Of a stretch of 64,000 nt of DNA, positions 1 through 8,992 are shown one piece after another (the first letter of the stretch is position 1; each line of letters starts with the position of its first letter). The translations under genes and the position numbers were made by a program. The stretch lies in contig CANQSJ010000006.1 in NCBI GenBank assembly GCA_947626495.1, positions 1 through 64,000 of the forward strand. Direction: 5' to 3'. The notes beneath the pieces are model-generated. The model ran no database searches. It saw nothing but the letters and a program-made list of their open reading frames with translations, and was not told the origin of the DNA. This stretch comes from an uncultured Oscillospiraceae bacterium (GTDB lineage: Bacteria; Bacillota; Clostridia; Oscillospirales; Oscillospiraceae).

Positions 1-732
1 GCCAACAACGCCATCGTCACCTTCCACGCCGGCGCCGGCGGCACCGAGGCCCAGGACTGGGCCCAGATGCTCTACCGGATGTACACCATGTGGACCGACC
101 GGCACGGGTATAAATACACCCTCATGGACTGGCAGGACGGGGACCAGGCGGGCATCAAGTCCGCCACCATCAAGATCGAGGGCGAGAACGCCTACGGCTT
201 CCTCAAGAGCGAGCACGGCGTGCACCGCCTGGTGCGCATCAGTCCCTTCGACGCCTCCGGCCGCCGCCAGACCAGCTTCGCCGCCGTGGAGGTCATGCCG
301 GAGATCGAGGACGCCGGCGAGATCGAGCTCAGGGACGAGGACATCAAGATGGACGTGTACCGCTCCTCCGGCGCCGGCGGCCAGAAGGTCAACAAGACCA
401 GCTCCGCCGTCCGCCTGACCCACATCCCCACGGGCATCGTGGTCAGCAGCCAGGTGGAGCGCAGCCACTTCCAGAACCTGGAGAACTGCAAGGAGATGCT
501 CCGGGCCAAGCTGGCGGAGATCAAGGAGCGGGAGCACCTGGAGAAGATCGAGGACATCAAGGGCGTGCAGATGAAGATCGAGTGGGGCAGCCAGATCCGG
601 TCCTACGTGTTCATGCCCTACACCCTGGCCAAGGACACCCGCACCGGCTATGAGAACAGCAACATCCAGGCGGTGATGGACGGGGACATCGACGGGTTCA
701 TCAACGCCTTCCTGGCCATGAAGGCGGGCTGA
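1..732 (+). CDS. prfB: Peptide chain release factor 2, 3' part (5' end outside window)
   Basis: RF2 recognises UGA and UAA stop codons and triggers peptidyl-tRNA hydrolysis on the ribosome. The frame is open from base 1, so the gene enters from the left. The catalytic motif SGAGGQKVNKT is complete at about bases 370-400, with the RF2-like AGAGGTEAQDWAQM segment near the start of the window. The C-terminal domain follows and ends at TGA 730-732. The family is about 330-370 residues, so roughly a third is missing. The codon-26 programmed frameshift that often controls prfB would lie outside the window and cannot be judged. The next gene is a tRNA with its own promoter, so no co-transcription is needed. 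Confidence 0.96.
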   Translation, partial: ANNAIVTFHAGAGGTEAQDWAQMLYRMYTMWTDRHGYKYTLMDWQDGDQAGIKSATIKIEGENAYGFLKSEHGVHRLVRISPFDASGRRQTSFAAVEVMPEIEDAGEIELRDEDIKMDVYRSSGAGGQKVNKTSSAVRLTHIPTGIVVSSQVERSHFQNLENCKEMLRAKLAEIKEREHLEKIEDIKGVQMKIEWGSQIRSYVFMPYTLAKDTRTGYENSNIQAVMDGDIDGFINAFLAMKAG

Positions 733-737
733 AGGGC

Positions 738-766
738 TTGATTTCCGATCGGTAAACATGTATAAT
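738..766 (+). promoter_or_regulatory. Sigma-A promoter of tRNA-Leu
   Basis: The -35 TTGATT (738-743), a 17-bp spacer and a perfect -10 TATAAT (761-766) begin 5 bp after the prfB stop. The predicted start at about 773 lies 5 bp before the tRNA, so the primary transcript has a very short 5' leader. Confidence 0.8.
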
Positions 767-777
767 ATTCCGGTAAT

Positions 778-864
778 GCCGGTGTGATGGAATTGGCAGA
801 CGTACCGGACTCAAAATCCGGCGGTGGCGACACCGTGCGGGTTCGACCCCCGCCACCGGCACCA
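778..864 (+). tRNA. tRNA-Leu (anticodon CAA)
   Basis: The acceptor stem GCCGGTG (778-784) pairs with CACCGGC (854-860). The discriminator A861 is followed by an encoded CCA (862-864). The anticodon stem CCGGA/TCCGG encloses the loop CTCAAAA, giving anticodon CAA, which reads UUG. A long variable arm typical of class II Leu tRNAs and the T-loop GTTCGACCC are present. At 87 nt the length fits a leucine tRNA. It is a single gene with its own promoter just upstream. Confidence 0.96.
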
Positions 865-902
865 AACGAAGGGCGCGTCGAAAGACGCGCCCTTCGTTTG
901 GT
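861..902 (+). terminator. 19-bp hairpin that includes the tRNA 3' ACCA end
   Basis: The left arm 861-879 begins at the tRNA discriminator base and pairs perfectly with 884-902 around a GAAA loop. No T-run follows, so classical intrinsic termination is uncertain. A precursor tRNA that keeps this trailer would have its ACCA end base-paired. It may act as terminator, as processing signal, or as the edge of the repeat that follows. Confidence 0.6.
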
Positions 903-1080
903 ACCTCGGCCCGCCAGGGCGGGCCTCAGTTCCGATTGTGTTTTTAACGGCGGGAGTGAACCCCGCCTAAACCAATTCTCCGCTTCGCTCCGAATTGACG
1001 CGCGACTGCGCGCGAACATTGGAAAAACAGGCAGGCGTGCCGCGTGGGGGCCCCGGGGACGGGGTTACGGTCGTTTGCAT
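903..1080. repeat. Hairpin-rich intergenic repeat-like region
   Basis: No gene is seen here. Perfect or near-perfect hairpins occur at 908-925 (GGCCCGCC/GGCGGGCC) and 949-967 (GGCGGG/CCCGCC), and a GCGCG-rich hairpin lies near 1000. A stretch at about 968-983 (TAAACCAATTCTCCGC) closely matches, in inverted orientation, the end of the intergenic region at 13541-13697 (TAAACCAATTTCCGCT on its minus strand). Both regions also carry GGCAGGCGTGCC. This suggests a dispersed extragenic repeat family, but two partial copies are all that can be seen here. Confidence 0.45.
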
Positions 1081-1093
1081 GGGAGGAGCCGAT

Positions 1094-1690
1094 ATGAGAG
1101 CGCTGATCCTGATGGGCAGCCCCCGGGAGGGGGGCAATACCGCCGCGCTGACGGAGCCGTTCCGGCAGGAGCTGGTCCGGCTGGGCTGGGACACGCGCGT
1201 CGTCCGGCTCTACGACAGGGACATCCGCCCCTGCCGGGCCTGTCGGACCTGCCAGCGGGACTGGACCGTGTTCGGCTGTCCCATCGGCGACGACGCCGGG
1301 GCGCTCTTCGATGAGATCCTGGCCGCGGATCTGCTGGTGCTGGCCACGCCCATCTATTCCTGGTACTGCACGCCGCCCATGAAGGCGCTGCTGGACCGGA
1401 TGGTATACGGCATGAACAAGTACTACGGCGCCGAAAAGGGCCCGTCCCTTTGGGAGGGGAAGCCGGTGGTCACGGTGGTGACCTGCGGCTATCCGCCGGA
1501 GAAGGGAGCGGACCTGTGGGAGGCCGGGCTGCGGCGGTACTGCCGCCACTCCCGGCTGCGCTATCTGGGGATGCTGGCGGAGCGGCATCTGGGCTATGAC
1601 GTGCCCTTCATGGACGGGGACAAGGCCGCCCGGGCCGCCGCCTTTGCCCGGCGGACGGACGGGGCCGTCCGGGACGCAAAGGAGCGCTGA
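1094..1690 (+). CDS. Flavodoxin-like NAD(P)H-dependent oxidoreductase
   Basis: The predicted product is a 198-residue cytoplasmic flavoprotein of the NADPH-dependent FMN reductase/flavodoxin-fold family. The N-terminus MRALILMGSPREGGNT has the phosphate-binding loop after the first beta strand. A cysteine cluster follows (CRACRTC at about residues 46-52 and a further Cys in FGCPI), then ATPIYSWYCTPPMKALLDR, typical of the family's FMN site. ATG 1094 is chosen because GGGAGGA sits 6 bp upstream; the frame extends further 5' without a ribosome-binding site. The gene ends 4 bp before addB and probably shares its transcript. The substrate is unknown. The cysteine cluster resembles that of iron-sulfur flavoproteins, but only part of such a motif is present. 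Confidence 0.85.
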   Translation: MRALILMGSPREGGNTAALTEPFRQELVRLGWDTRVVRLYDRDIRPCRACRTCQRDWTVFGCPIGDDAGALFDEILAADLLVLATPIYSWYCTPPMKALLDRMVYGMNKYYGAEKGPSLWEGKPVVTVVTCGYPPEKGADLWEAGLRRYCRHSRLRYLGMLAERHLGYDVPFMDGDKAARAAAFARRTDGAVRDAKER

Positions 1691-1694
1691 GACG

Positions 1695-4600
1695 ATGATA
1701 CGGCTGATATTGGGCCGGGCCGGGACCGGCAAGACGGCCCTGGTGTTCCGGGAGATAACGGAATATGTGCGCCGGCAGCGGGAGGGCGTGGTCCTGCTGG
1801 TGCCGGAGCAGTACAGCCATGAGGCGGAGAGGGAGCTGTGCGCCGCGGCGGGGGATACCCTGAGCCGGTTCGGGGAGGTGCTGTCCTTCACGGGCCTGGC
1901 CCGGAAGGTGCTCTCCCAGCTGGGGGCCGTCCGGCCGGTGATGGACGGCGCCGGGCGGCTGCTGTGCATGGCGGTGGCGGCCCAGAACGTGGGGCCGCTG
2001 CGGACCTATCAGCGGGAGCGGTCCAACGTCCGCACGCTGGACAGCCTGGCCCGGGCGGTGGAGGAGATGAAAAACGCCGGCGTCGCCCCGGAGGATCTGG
2101 ACCGGGCGGCGGCGGGCGCGTCGGATCTGCTGCGGGACAAGCTCAGCGACCTGGCCCGGCTGACGGAGGCGTACGCCGCCGTCCAGGCCCGCAGCGGCGT
2201 GGACCCGGCGGGCCAGCTGGAGACGCTGGCGGCGCTGATCGGCGAGAGTCGGGCGGCGCAGGGCGTGTTTTATGCGGACGGCTTTTCCGACTTCACCGCG
2301 CTGGAGAAGGACGTGCTGCGGAGCCTGGTCCGGGCGGGGGCGGATCTGACCGTGTGCCTGACCTGCGGCCGGGAGGAGGACGAGCCGGCGTTCCGGATGC
2401 CGGCGCTGACGGCCCGGTGGCTGCGGCAGCTGGCCCGGGAGTACGGCACGGAGTGCCGGGAGCAGTGGCTGGAGCCGGACCGGGCGGCCATGGGCCCGGT
2501 GGAGTATTATTGCGAGAAGCTGTTCGACTTCTCCGCGCCGGCCATGGAGGATGCCGGCGGCGCGGTGCGGACGGTGCTGGCGTCGGATATCTATGAGGAG
2601 TGCGAGCTGGCGGCCGCCCGGATGGCGGAGCTGGCCCGGGGCGGCTGCCGCTGGCGGGATATGGCGGTGGCGGTCCGGGGCTTCGGCGATTACCGCACGG
2701 CCCTGGAGAGCGCCTGTGCCCGGTACGGGGTGCCGCTGTTTCTCTCCGGCCGGGGGGATATGCTGCAAAAGAGCGTGCCCCTGGCGCTGACCTCCGCCCT
2801 GGAGGCGGCGTGCCGGGGCTATGAATACGAGGCGGTGTTCGGCTATCTGAAGACCGGCCTGGGGCCGGTCACGCCGGAGCAGACGGACCGGCTGGAGAAC
2901 TATGTCCTCACCTGGGCCATCCGGGGGAGCCAGTGGGACCGGCCCTGGACCATGCACCCGGGGGGCTACAACCGGGAGATGGACGAGGCCGCCCGCGGGG
3001 CGCTGGAGGAACTCAATACCCTGCGGCAGGCGGTGATCCGGCCGCTGAAGGAGCTGGAGGGCCGGGTGAAGCGGGCCCATACCGCCGCGGAGCAGGCCAT
3101 GGCCCTGGCGGCCTTTCTGGAGGACGCCGGTCTGGCGGAGCGGCTGCAGGCGCGGCAGCGGGAGCTGCTGGCCGAGGGCCGGGCGGAGGCGGCGGCGGAG
3201 TGCGCCCGGCTGTGGGAGACGGTGTGCACGGCGCTGGAGCGGTTCGCGGCCCTGCTGGGAGACATGGAGATGGACGCCGAGCGGTTCCAGGGACTGTTCG
3301 GGCTGATGCTGTCCAAATACGACGTGAGCGTGATCCCCGTGTCCCTGGACCGGGTCAGCGCCGGGGACATGGACGGGATGCGCCGCCGGCACATCCGCCA
3401 TCTGCTGGTGCTGGGCGCGGCGGACGGCCGCGTGCCCGCCCCGGACGCGGGGGGCGGCATCTTCACCGCCGACGAGCGGGAGGAGCTGGCCGCCATGGGC
3501 CTGGCGCTGGGCGGGGCGGAGGAGGACATGAGCCGGGAGCTGGGGCGGATCTACAGCTGCCTCACCCTGCCCTCGGAGACGCTGTACATGAGCTGGTCCG
3601 CCTCCGACGGCGAGGGCGGCGACGCCCGGCCCAGCCTGCTCGTCGGCCGGGCCCGGGCCCTGCTGGGCGTGGACCCGGTCCGGGGGGACATCCTCCGGGC
3701 CCGGACCTTCTCCCCGGACGCGGCCTTCGGCCTGGCGCTCCGGGGCCAGACCGGCGGCCGGGAGCCGATCTGCCTGGCGGCCCGGGAGCACTTCGTCCGG
3801 GCCGGGCGGGAGAGGGAGCTGGAGCGGCTGGCGGATACGGCCCGGGCGGCCCAGGGAGATCTGGGAGCGGAGGCGGTGCGCGCCCTCTACGGCCGGTCCC
3901 CCGTGCTCACCGCCACCCGGGCGGAGAAATTTGCCGACTGCCGCTTCGGCTATTTCCTCCAGTATGGGCTGAAGGCCCGGCCCCGGCAGCAGGCGGTGTT
4001 CGATCCCAGAGATTACGGCACCTTCATGCACTACGTGCTGGAGAACGTGGCCCGGCGGGCGCTGGAGATGGGCGGCTTCGCCGCCGTGACCCGGGAGCAG
4101 ATCGGCGCTTTGGCGGACGAGTACGTGGACAAGTACATTGAAGAAGAGATGCACGGCTTCGCCGGCCGGACCGCCCGGTTTCAATATCTGTTCCGCCGGC
4201 TGCGGACCACGGTCCGGCAGGTGACGGTGGATATGTGGGAGGAGCTGCGGATCTCCCGGTTCCAGCCCCTGGATCTGGAGCTGGACCTGACGGGCGAGGG
4301 CGTGCTGGACCCGGCGGCGGCCGGGCAGGTGCCCCTGGCCGGGCGGGCCGACCGGGTGGACGGCTGGGTCCGGGACGGGGTGCTGTACCTGCGGGTGACG
4401 GACTATAAGACCGGGGTGAAGCAGTTCGATCTGGCGGACGTGTGCCAGGGGCTCAACATGCAGATGCTGCTGTATCTGTTCGCCCTGCAGCGGGGCGCGG
4501 CCGGCCGGTACGGCGCGGAGCGGATCGAACCGGCGGGGGTGCTGTATGTGCCGGCCCGGTTCGAGATCGTGGACGCGGACGGGGATGTGACGGCGGAGGA

Positions 4601-5000
4601 GCTGGCGGCCCTGCGGAAAAAGACCGCCCGGCGCAGCGGGTTGGTGCTGGACGATCCGGCGGTGCTGGAGGCCATGGAGCCGGGGGAGAACAAGCGGTTT
4701 CTGCCCGTCCGGCTGAAGAAGGACGGCACGCCCTATAAGGACAGCGAGGCCTGCCTCGCCACGCTGGAGCGGTTCGGCGCTCTGCGCCGGTATATCGACG
4801 GCACGCTGCGGGATCTGGCGGCGGCGCTGCAGGCGGGGAGTGTGACGGCGGACCCCTGGTTCAAATCCAGCCGGGAGAACGCCTGCACCTTCTGCGACTA
4901 CCGGGAGGCGTGTCTGTTCGACGAGGCGGGGGACGGCTGGAGGCTGCGGACCCGGCTGTCCACCGAAGAGGCATGGGAGAGGATAGAGGGCCATGAGTGA
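1695..5000 (+). CDS. addB: ATP-dependent helicase/nuclease AddAB, subunit AddB
   Basis: AddB pairs with AddA to resect DNA double-strand breaks to a Chi-type site for RecA loading. The 1101-residue protein starts MIRLILGRAGTGKT, a Walker A motif at residues 7-14. The C-terminus holds a RecB-type nuclease domain (VTDYKTG near residue 902) framed by the iron-sulfur cysteines of AddB: one in FADCRFGYF near residue 748 and the group CTFCDYREAC near residue 1063 (C-X2-C-X5-C). The middle is degenerate, as usual in AddB. The start at 1695 is set by the Walker A distance and the Shine-Dalgarno-like GGAGCG upstream; the frame remains open about 100 bp further. The gene overlaps addA by 8 bp, which fits translational coupling. 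Confidence 0.95.
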   Translation: MIRLILGRAGTGKTALVFREITEYVRRQREGVVLLVPEQYSHEAERELCAAAGDTLSRFGEVLSFTGLARKVLSQLGAVRPVMDGAGRLLCMAVAAQNVGPLRTYQRERSNVRTLDSLARAVEEMKNAGVAPEDLDRAAAGASDLLRDKLSDLARLTEAYAAVQARSGVDPAGQLETLAALIGESRAAQGVFYADGFSDFTALEKDVLRSLVRAGADLTVCLTCGREEDEPAFRMPALTARWLRQLAREYGTECREQWLEPDRAAMGPVEYYCEKLFDFSAPAMEDAGGAVRTVLASDIYEECELAAARMAELARGGCRWRDMAVAVRGFGDYRTALESACARYGVPLFLSGRGDMLQKSVPLALTSALEAACRGYEYEAVFGYLKTGLGPVTPEQTDRLENYVLTWAIRGSQWDRPWTMHPGGYNREMDEAARGALEELNTLRQAVIRPLKELEGRVKRAHTAAEQAMALAAFLEDAGLAERLQARQRELLAEGRAEAAAECARLWETVCTALERFAALLGDMEMDAERFQGLFGLMLSKYDVSVIPVSLDRVSAGDMDGMRRRHIRHLLVLGAADGRVPAPDAGGGIFTADEREELAAMGLALGGAEEDMSRELGRIYSCLTLPSETLYMSWSASDGEGGDARPSLLVGRARALLGVDPVRGDILRARTFSPDAAFGLALRGQTGGREPICLAAREHFVRAGRERELERLADTARAAQGDLGAEAVRALYGRSPVLTATRAEKFADCRFGYFLQYGLKARPRQQAVFDPRDYGTFMHYVLENVARRALEMGGFAAVTREQIGALADEYVDKYIEEEMHGFAGRTARFQYLFRRLRTTVRQVTVDMWEELRISRFQPLDLELDLTGEGVLDPAAAGQVPLAGRADRVDGWVRDGVLYLRVTDYKTGVKQFDLADVCQGLNMQMLLYLFALQRGAAGRYGAERIEPAGVLYVPARFEIVDADGDVTAEELAALRKKTARRSGLVLDDPAVLEAMEPGENKRFLPVRLKKDGTPYKDSEACLATLERFGALRRYIDGTLRDLAAALQAGSVTADPWFKSSRENACTFCDYREACLFDEAGDGWRLRTRLSTEEAWERIEGHE

Positions 5001-8000
5001 CAGCAGACGATGGGAGGATACCGGCCGCGTGCCGGGGGCCATCCGGCTGACCGATTCCCAGCGGCAGGCGGTGACCGCCGGGGGCAAGCCCGTGCTGGTG
5101 AGCGCCGCGGCGGGCAGCGGCAAGACCCGGGTGCTCACCGAGCGGCTGATGGCCCGGGTGCTGGCCGGGGAGGACATCGACCGGTTCCTGGTGATCACCT
5201 TCACCCGGGCGGCGGCGGCGGAGCTGCGGGGACGGATCCTGTCGGAGCTGAACGCCCGCCTGGCGGCCGATCCCCGGGACAGGCACCTCAAGCGCCAGAG
5301 CGCCCTCCTGTACCGGGCGAAAATCGGCACCATCGACAGCTTCTGCACCGATCTGGTGCGGGAGAACGCCCATGCGGCGGGGGTGTCCCCGGGATTCACC
5401 GTGCTGGACGAGGAGCGGGCCCAGGCCATCCGGGCCCGGGCGCTGGAGGACGTGCTGGACCGGGCTTATGAGACCGTCGGCCAGGACGACAATCTGCGCG
5501 CGCTGGTGGACAGCGTGGGCGCCGGCCGGGACGATAGCCGGCTCGCGGAGCTCATCCTGGACCTGGACCGGCAGATGAGCAGCCGGCCCTTCCCGGAGAA
5601 GTGGGCCGCCGGGGCGCTGGATATGCTGGACGCGCCTTATGCCGACGCGGCGGCCAGCCCCTGGGGGAAGTCCCTGCTGGAGGACGCGGCGGAGGAGGCC
5701 CTCTATCAGGCGGAGCGGCTGGACGAGGCGCTGGCGCTCATGGCCCGGCCGGGCTGCGAGCGGATGATGGCGGCTTACGGACAGGCCTTCTCCGAGCAGG
5801 GACTCCAGTTCCGGGACGTGGCCCGGGCCGCCGGGGAGAGCTGGGACAAGACCCGGGAGGCGCTGGAGCGGAAGATCCCCGGCCGCAAGCCCCTGCGCGG
5901 CTTTGACGACGAGGCGCTTAAGGAGAGAATCGAGCGGATCTGGAAGGGCGCCGGCGACGGGCTCAAGCGCCTGCGGCAGACCGTGACCGGCACCGGGGCG
6001 GCGCAGCTGGCCGCGGCGGCGGCGTCCAAGGGCCCGCTGACGGCGCTGATGGAGCTGGTGTTCCGGCTGGAGCGGGAGTACGGCGCCCGCAAGCGCCGGG
6101 CGGATCTGTGCGACTTCGGGGACGTGGAGCACCTGTGCGTGCAGATGCTGTGCGACGGCGACGGCGGCCCCACGGCCCTGGCGGAGGCGGTGTCCGACCG
6201 GTACGCCGAGGTGATGGTGGACGAGTATCAGGACGTGAACGCCGTGCAGGAGCTGATCTTCCGGCGGGTGTCCCACGAGGGGCGGACCCTGTTCGTCGTG
6301 GGGGACGTGAAGCAGTCCGTCTACCGCTTCCGGCTGGCGGAGCCGGCCATCTTCATCCGCCGCTACGACGCCTTCGCGGACGGCGCCGCCGGGGAGCGGG
6401 TGCTGCTGCGGGAGAATTTCCGCAGCCGCCGGTGCGTGCTGGAGGCCTGCAACGGGGTGTTCGGTCGGATCATGTCCCGCCGGCTGGGAGACGTGGAGTA
6501 TAACGACGAGGCCCGGCTGATCCCGGGCAACGAGGACTATCCCCCGGAGGGGGAGGTCCGGCCGGAGCTGTGCGTTTTGGATGCGGCCGGCGAGGAGGGG
6601 GAGGAGACCCCGGACAAGACCCTCCTGGAGGCCCGGTATGTGGCTGGGCGCATCCGGGCCATGGTGGACGGCGGGGAGCGGGTCCAGGACAGCCAGGGCG
6701 GGACGCGCCCCGTGCGGTACGGGGACATCGCGCTGCTGCTGCGGGCGCCGGCCACCGTGGGCGCGGCCTACCGCCGGGCCCTGGCGGAGGCGGGGGTGCC
6801 CGTCAGCGCCCGGCAGGGCGGGGCGTTCTTCTCCCGGCCGGAGGTGAGCTTCGCCATCTCCCTGCTGGCGGTGGTGGACAACCCCCGCCAGGACGTGCCC
6901 CTGATCGCGGCGCTGCGGGGCGCGCCCTTCGGCTTCAGCCCCGACGAGCTGAGCGCCGTGCGGACGGCGGGACCGGGGGATCTGTGGGACGCGCTGTGCC
7001 TGCGGGCGCAGACGGACCGGCGCTGCCGCCGGTTCACGGATCTGGTGGCGGAGCTGCGCAGCTATGCCCGGGAGGAGGCCACGGACAGCCTGCTGCGGCG
7101 GCTGTACGACCGGACCGGGCTCATCACGATCTGCGAGCTGATGAGCGACGGCTCCCGGCGGATCGCCGATCTGATGCAGCTGTATGAATACGCCCGCCGG
7201 TTCGAGCAGGACGGCGGACGGGGACTGTTCCGGTTTGTGGGCTGGCTGCGGGAGCTGGAGCGCCGGGGCATGGAGCCGCCCGGCTCCGACGCGGGGGACG
7301 CGGTGCGGCTGATGAGCGTGCACAAGTCCAAGGGCCTGGAGTTCCCGGTGGTGTTTTTGGCGGACAACGGCCACGGCTGGAACCGGGGCCAGAGCGGCCA
7401 TGTGCTGTGCCATGAGCGGCTGGGCCTGGGCATGCGCATGACGGACACGGTCCGGGGCGTGCGCTGGTCCACGCTGCCCTGGCGGGCCATCCGGCGGCGG
7501 GAGCAGCGGGAGGATCTGAGCGAGCAGGAGCGGCTGCTGTACGTGGCCATGACCCGGGCCCGGGAGCGGCTCATCATGACCTGCGTGCTGCCGAAGGCGG
7601 CGGAGAGGCTGGCGTCGGCCGGCCCGGCCTCGGACGGGCCCATCAGCCCCCGGGAGCTGCTGCGGGCGAAAAATACCGCCGACTGGCTGCTGCTGGCCGG
7701 GGCGGCGGACGGCGGTCGGACCATAGACATGAAGCTGGCGGCGCCGGCCCGGCCGGAGCAGACGGCCCCGGTCCGGCCGGAGACCATCCCCCCGGCGGAC
7801 CCGGATCTCACGGACCGGCTGGCCGCGCGGCTGGCCTGGCGGTATCCCTACGGGGCGGCGGTGGCGCTGCCCTCCAAGCTGACGGCCACGGCGGCGGGGG
7901 AGATGGCCCCGGGCGACGGAGACCCGGAGGCGGCGCCCCTGCCGGGCAGCCACGGCGGCGGCTCGCTGCGCCGGCCGGACTTCGGCCGGGCGGACCGGCC

Positions 8001-8517
8001 CCTCACCGGGGCGGAGCGGGGCGTGGCGGCCCACCTGGTGATGCAGCACATCGACCTGGCCAACGCGGGCTCGGAGGAGGCGGTGGCCGCCGAGATCGCC
8101 CGCCTGGCGCGGATGGGCTATCTGGACGCGCGGCAGGCCGCGGCGGTGGACCCGGGGGATATCCTGGCCTTCTTCCGCTCGGAGCTGGGCGCGCGGGTGC
8201 TGGCGGCGGAGAAGGTGATCCGGGAGTTCCGGTTCTCCCTGCTGTGTCCCGCCGGGCTCTGGGCGCCCGACGCCCCGGAGGGGGAGCAGATCCTGCTCCA
8301 GGGCGTGGTGGACTGCTGCATCCAGGAGGCGGGCGCGCTCACGGTCATCGACTTCAAGACCGACGCGGAGCTGGTCCCGGAGCGCCACGCCGCCCAGCTG
8401 CGGGCCTATGCCGCTGCCATGGAGCGGATCTGGCAGATGCCGGTGCGGCAGGCGGCGCTGTGGTATCTGCGCCTGCGCCGGGCGGCGGACATCCCCCTGG
8501 AAAAAACCGGCGGATAA
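4993..8517 (+). CDS. addA: ATP-dependent helicase/nuclease AddAB, subunit AddA
   Basis: AddA is the 3'-5' helicase and nuclease motor of AddAB. The 1174-residue product has UvrD/Rep superfamily 1 motifs: Walker A SAAAGSGKT (residues 37-45), VDEYQDVN (motif II), GDVKQSVYRFR (motif III), VHKSKGLEFPVVFLAD (motif V) and YVAMTRARERL (motif VI). The C-terminal nuclease domain contains VIDFKTD near residue 1119. Length matches the family (about 1,200). The start overlaps the end of addB. A Pro/Gly/Ala-rich linker near residues 915-1000 separates helicase and nuclease. No terminator is visible directly after the stop; rpmE follows with its own promoter. Confidence 0.96.
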   Translation: MSDSRRWEDTGRVPGAIRLTDSQRQAVTAGGKPVLVSAAAGSGKTRVLTERLMARVLAGEDIDRFLVITFTRAAAAELRGRILSELNARLAADPRDRHLKRQSALLYRAKIGTIDSFCTDLVRENAHAAGVSPGFTVLDEERAQAIRARALEDVLDRAYETVGQDDNLRALVDSVGAGRDDSRLAELILDLDRQMSSRPFPEKWAAGALDMLDAPYADAAASPWGKSLLEDAAEEALYQAERLDEALALMARPGCERMMAAYGQAFSEQGLQFRDVARAAGESWDKTREALERKIPGRKPLRGFDDEALKERIERIWKGAGDGLKRLRQTVTGTGAAQLAAAAASKGPLTALMELVFRLEREYGARKRRADLCDFGDVEHLCVQMLCDGDGGPTALAEAVSDRYAEVMVDEYQDVNAVQELIFRRVSHEGRTLFVVGDVKQSVYRFRLAEPAIFIRRYDAFADGAAGERVLLRENFRSRRCVLEACNGVFGRIMSRRLGDVEYNDEARLIPGNEDYPPEGEVRPELCVLDAAGEEGEETPDKTLLEARYVAGRIRAMVDGGERVQDSQGGTRPVRYGDIALLLRAPATVGAAYRRALAEAGVPVSARQGGAFFSRPEVSFAISLLAVVDNPRQDVPLIAALRGAPFGFSPDELSAVRTAGPGDLWDALCLRAQTDRRCRRFTDLVAELRSYAREEATDSLLRRLYDRTGLITICELMSDGSRRIADLMQLYEYARRFEQDGGRGLFRFVGWLRELERRGMEPPGSDAGDAVRLMSVHKSKGLEFPVVFLADNGHGWNRGQSGHVLCHERLGLGMRMTDTVRGVRWSTLPWRAIRRREQREDLSEQERLLYVAMTRARERLIMTCVLPKAAERLASAGPASDGPISPRELLRAKNTADWLLLAGAADGGRTIDMKLAAPARPEQTAPVRPETIPPADPDLTDRLAARLAWRYPYGAAVALPSKLTATAAGEMAPGDGDPEAAPLPGSHGGGSLRRPDFGRADRPLTGAERGVAAHLVMQHIDLANAGSEEAVAAEIARLARMGYLDARQAAAVDPGDILAFFRSELGARVLAAEKVIREFRFSLLCPAGLWAPDAPEGEQILLQGVVDCCIQEAGALTVIDFKTDAELVPERHAAQLRAYAAAMERIWQMPVRQAALWYLRLRRAADIPLEKTGG

Positions 8518-8524
8518 AAAACTG

Positions 8525-8553
8525 TTGCGTTTTGCCGGAAGATGTGTTAACAT
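8525..8553 (+). promoter_or_regulatory. Promoter of rpmE
   Basis: The -35 TTGCGT (8525-8530), a 17-bp spacer and the -10 TAACAT (8548-8553), preceded by TGT (extended -10), begin just after the addA stop. The leader to the rpmE start is about 60 nt. Confidence 0.55.
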
Positions 8554-8619
8554 AGCTTTTGCGTCTTGTAACGGCGGCATTTTCCCGCACTCAAGACAGC
8601 TCAAAATGAGGTGAATATC

Positions 8620-8823
8620 ATGAAGGAAGGCATCCATCCCAAGTACTACAAGACCACCATCCGCTGCGCCTGCGGCAACGTGATCGAGACCGGCTCCACC
8701 CGGGAGAACATCACCGTTGAGATCTGCTCCAAGTGCCACCCGTTCTTCACCGGCAAGCAGAAGCTGGTGGACACCAGCGGCCGCGTGGACAAGTTCAACA
8801 AGAAGTACGGTCTGAAAAAGTAA
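8620..8823 (+). CDS. rpmE: 50S ribosomal protein L31 (zinc-binding form)
   Basis: L31 is a small protein of the large ribosomal subunit bridging toward the 30S head. The 67-residue product [13 protein letters not shown]... carries the C+ zinc ligands: two Cys in IRCACGN and two in ICSKCHP. This is the zinc-dependent form, which is replaced under zinc limitation in some bacteria by a cysteine-free paralogue; none is seen here. ATG 8620 is preferred over GTG 8611 because GAGGTG lies 6-10 bp before it. The gene is single, with its own promoter and a strong terminator 20 bp downstream. Confidence 0.97.
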   Translation: MKEGIHPKYYKTTIRCACGNVIETGSTRENITVEICSKCHPFFTGKQKLVDTSGRVDKFNKKYGLKK

Positions 8824-8840
8824 GGAAAAATGCCACTGTA

Positions 8841-8869
8841 AAAGCCCCGCTCGTGAGAGCGGGGCTTTT
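8841..8869 (+). terminator. Intrinsic terminator after rpmE
   Basis: The stem GCCCCGCTC (8844-8852) pairs with GAGCGGGGC (8857-8865) around the loop GTGA, followed by TTTT and preceded by AAA. The same stem with reversed loop (TCAC) occurs at 11761-11782, and both copies are followed by TTTTGCTGTGC. Confidence 0.9.
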
Positions 8870-8931
8870 GCTGTGCCATGACCCACACCGGCGGTAGAAA
8901 AACTTCCCTCCCAAATTATACGGCCATTCGG

Positions 8932-8960
8932 TTCCAAAACCGGGCGAAAGATGCTAGACT
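8932..8960 (+). promoter_or_regulatory. Probable promoter of the XRE/ABC cassette
   Basis: The extended -10 TGCTAGACT (8952-8960) has a weak -35 TTCCAA (8932-8937) at 17 bp. The start of transcription would be about 25 bp before the regulator ATG. The local sequence is more AT-rich than the flanks. Confidence 0.5.
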
Positions 8961-8992
8961 TATGGACAGAAAACACCAAGGGGGGTTGCGAA

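Noticed and set aside
1608-5429. Long minus-strand open frame (about 1,270 codons) opposite addB
   Set aside because: Shadow of AddB with low-complexity translation and no start site or motif.
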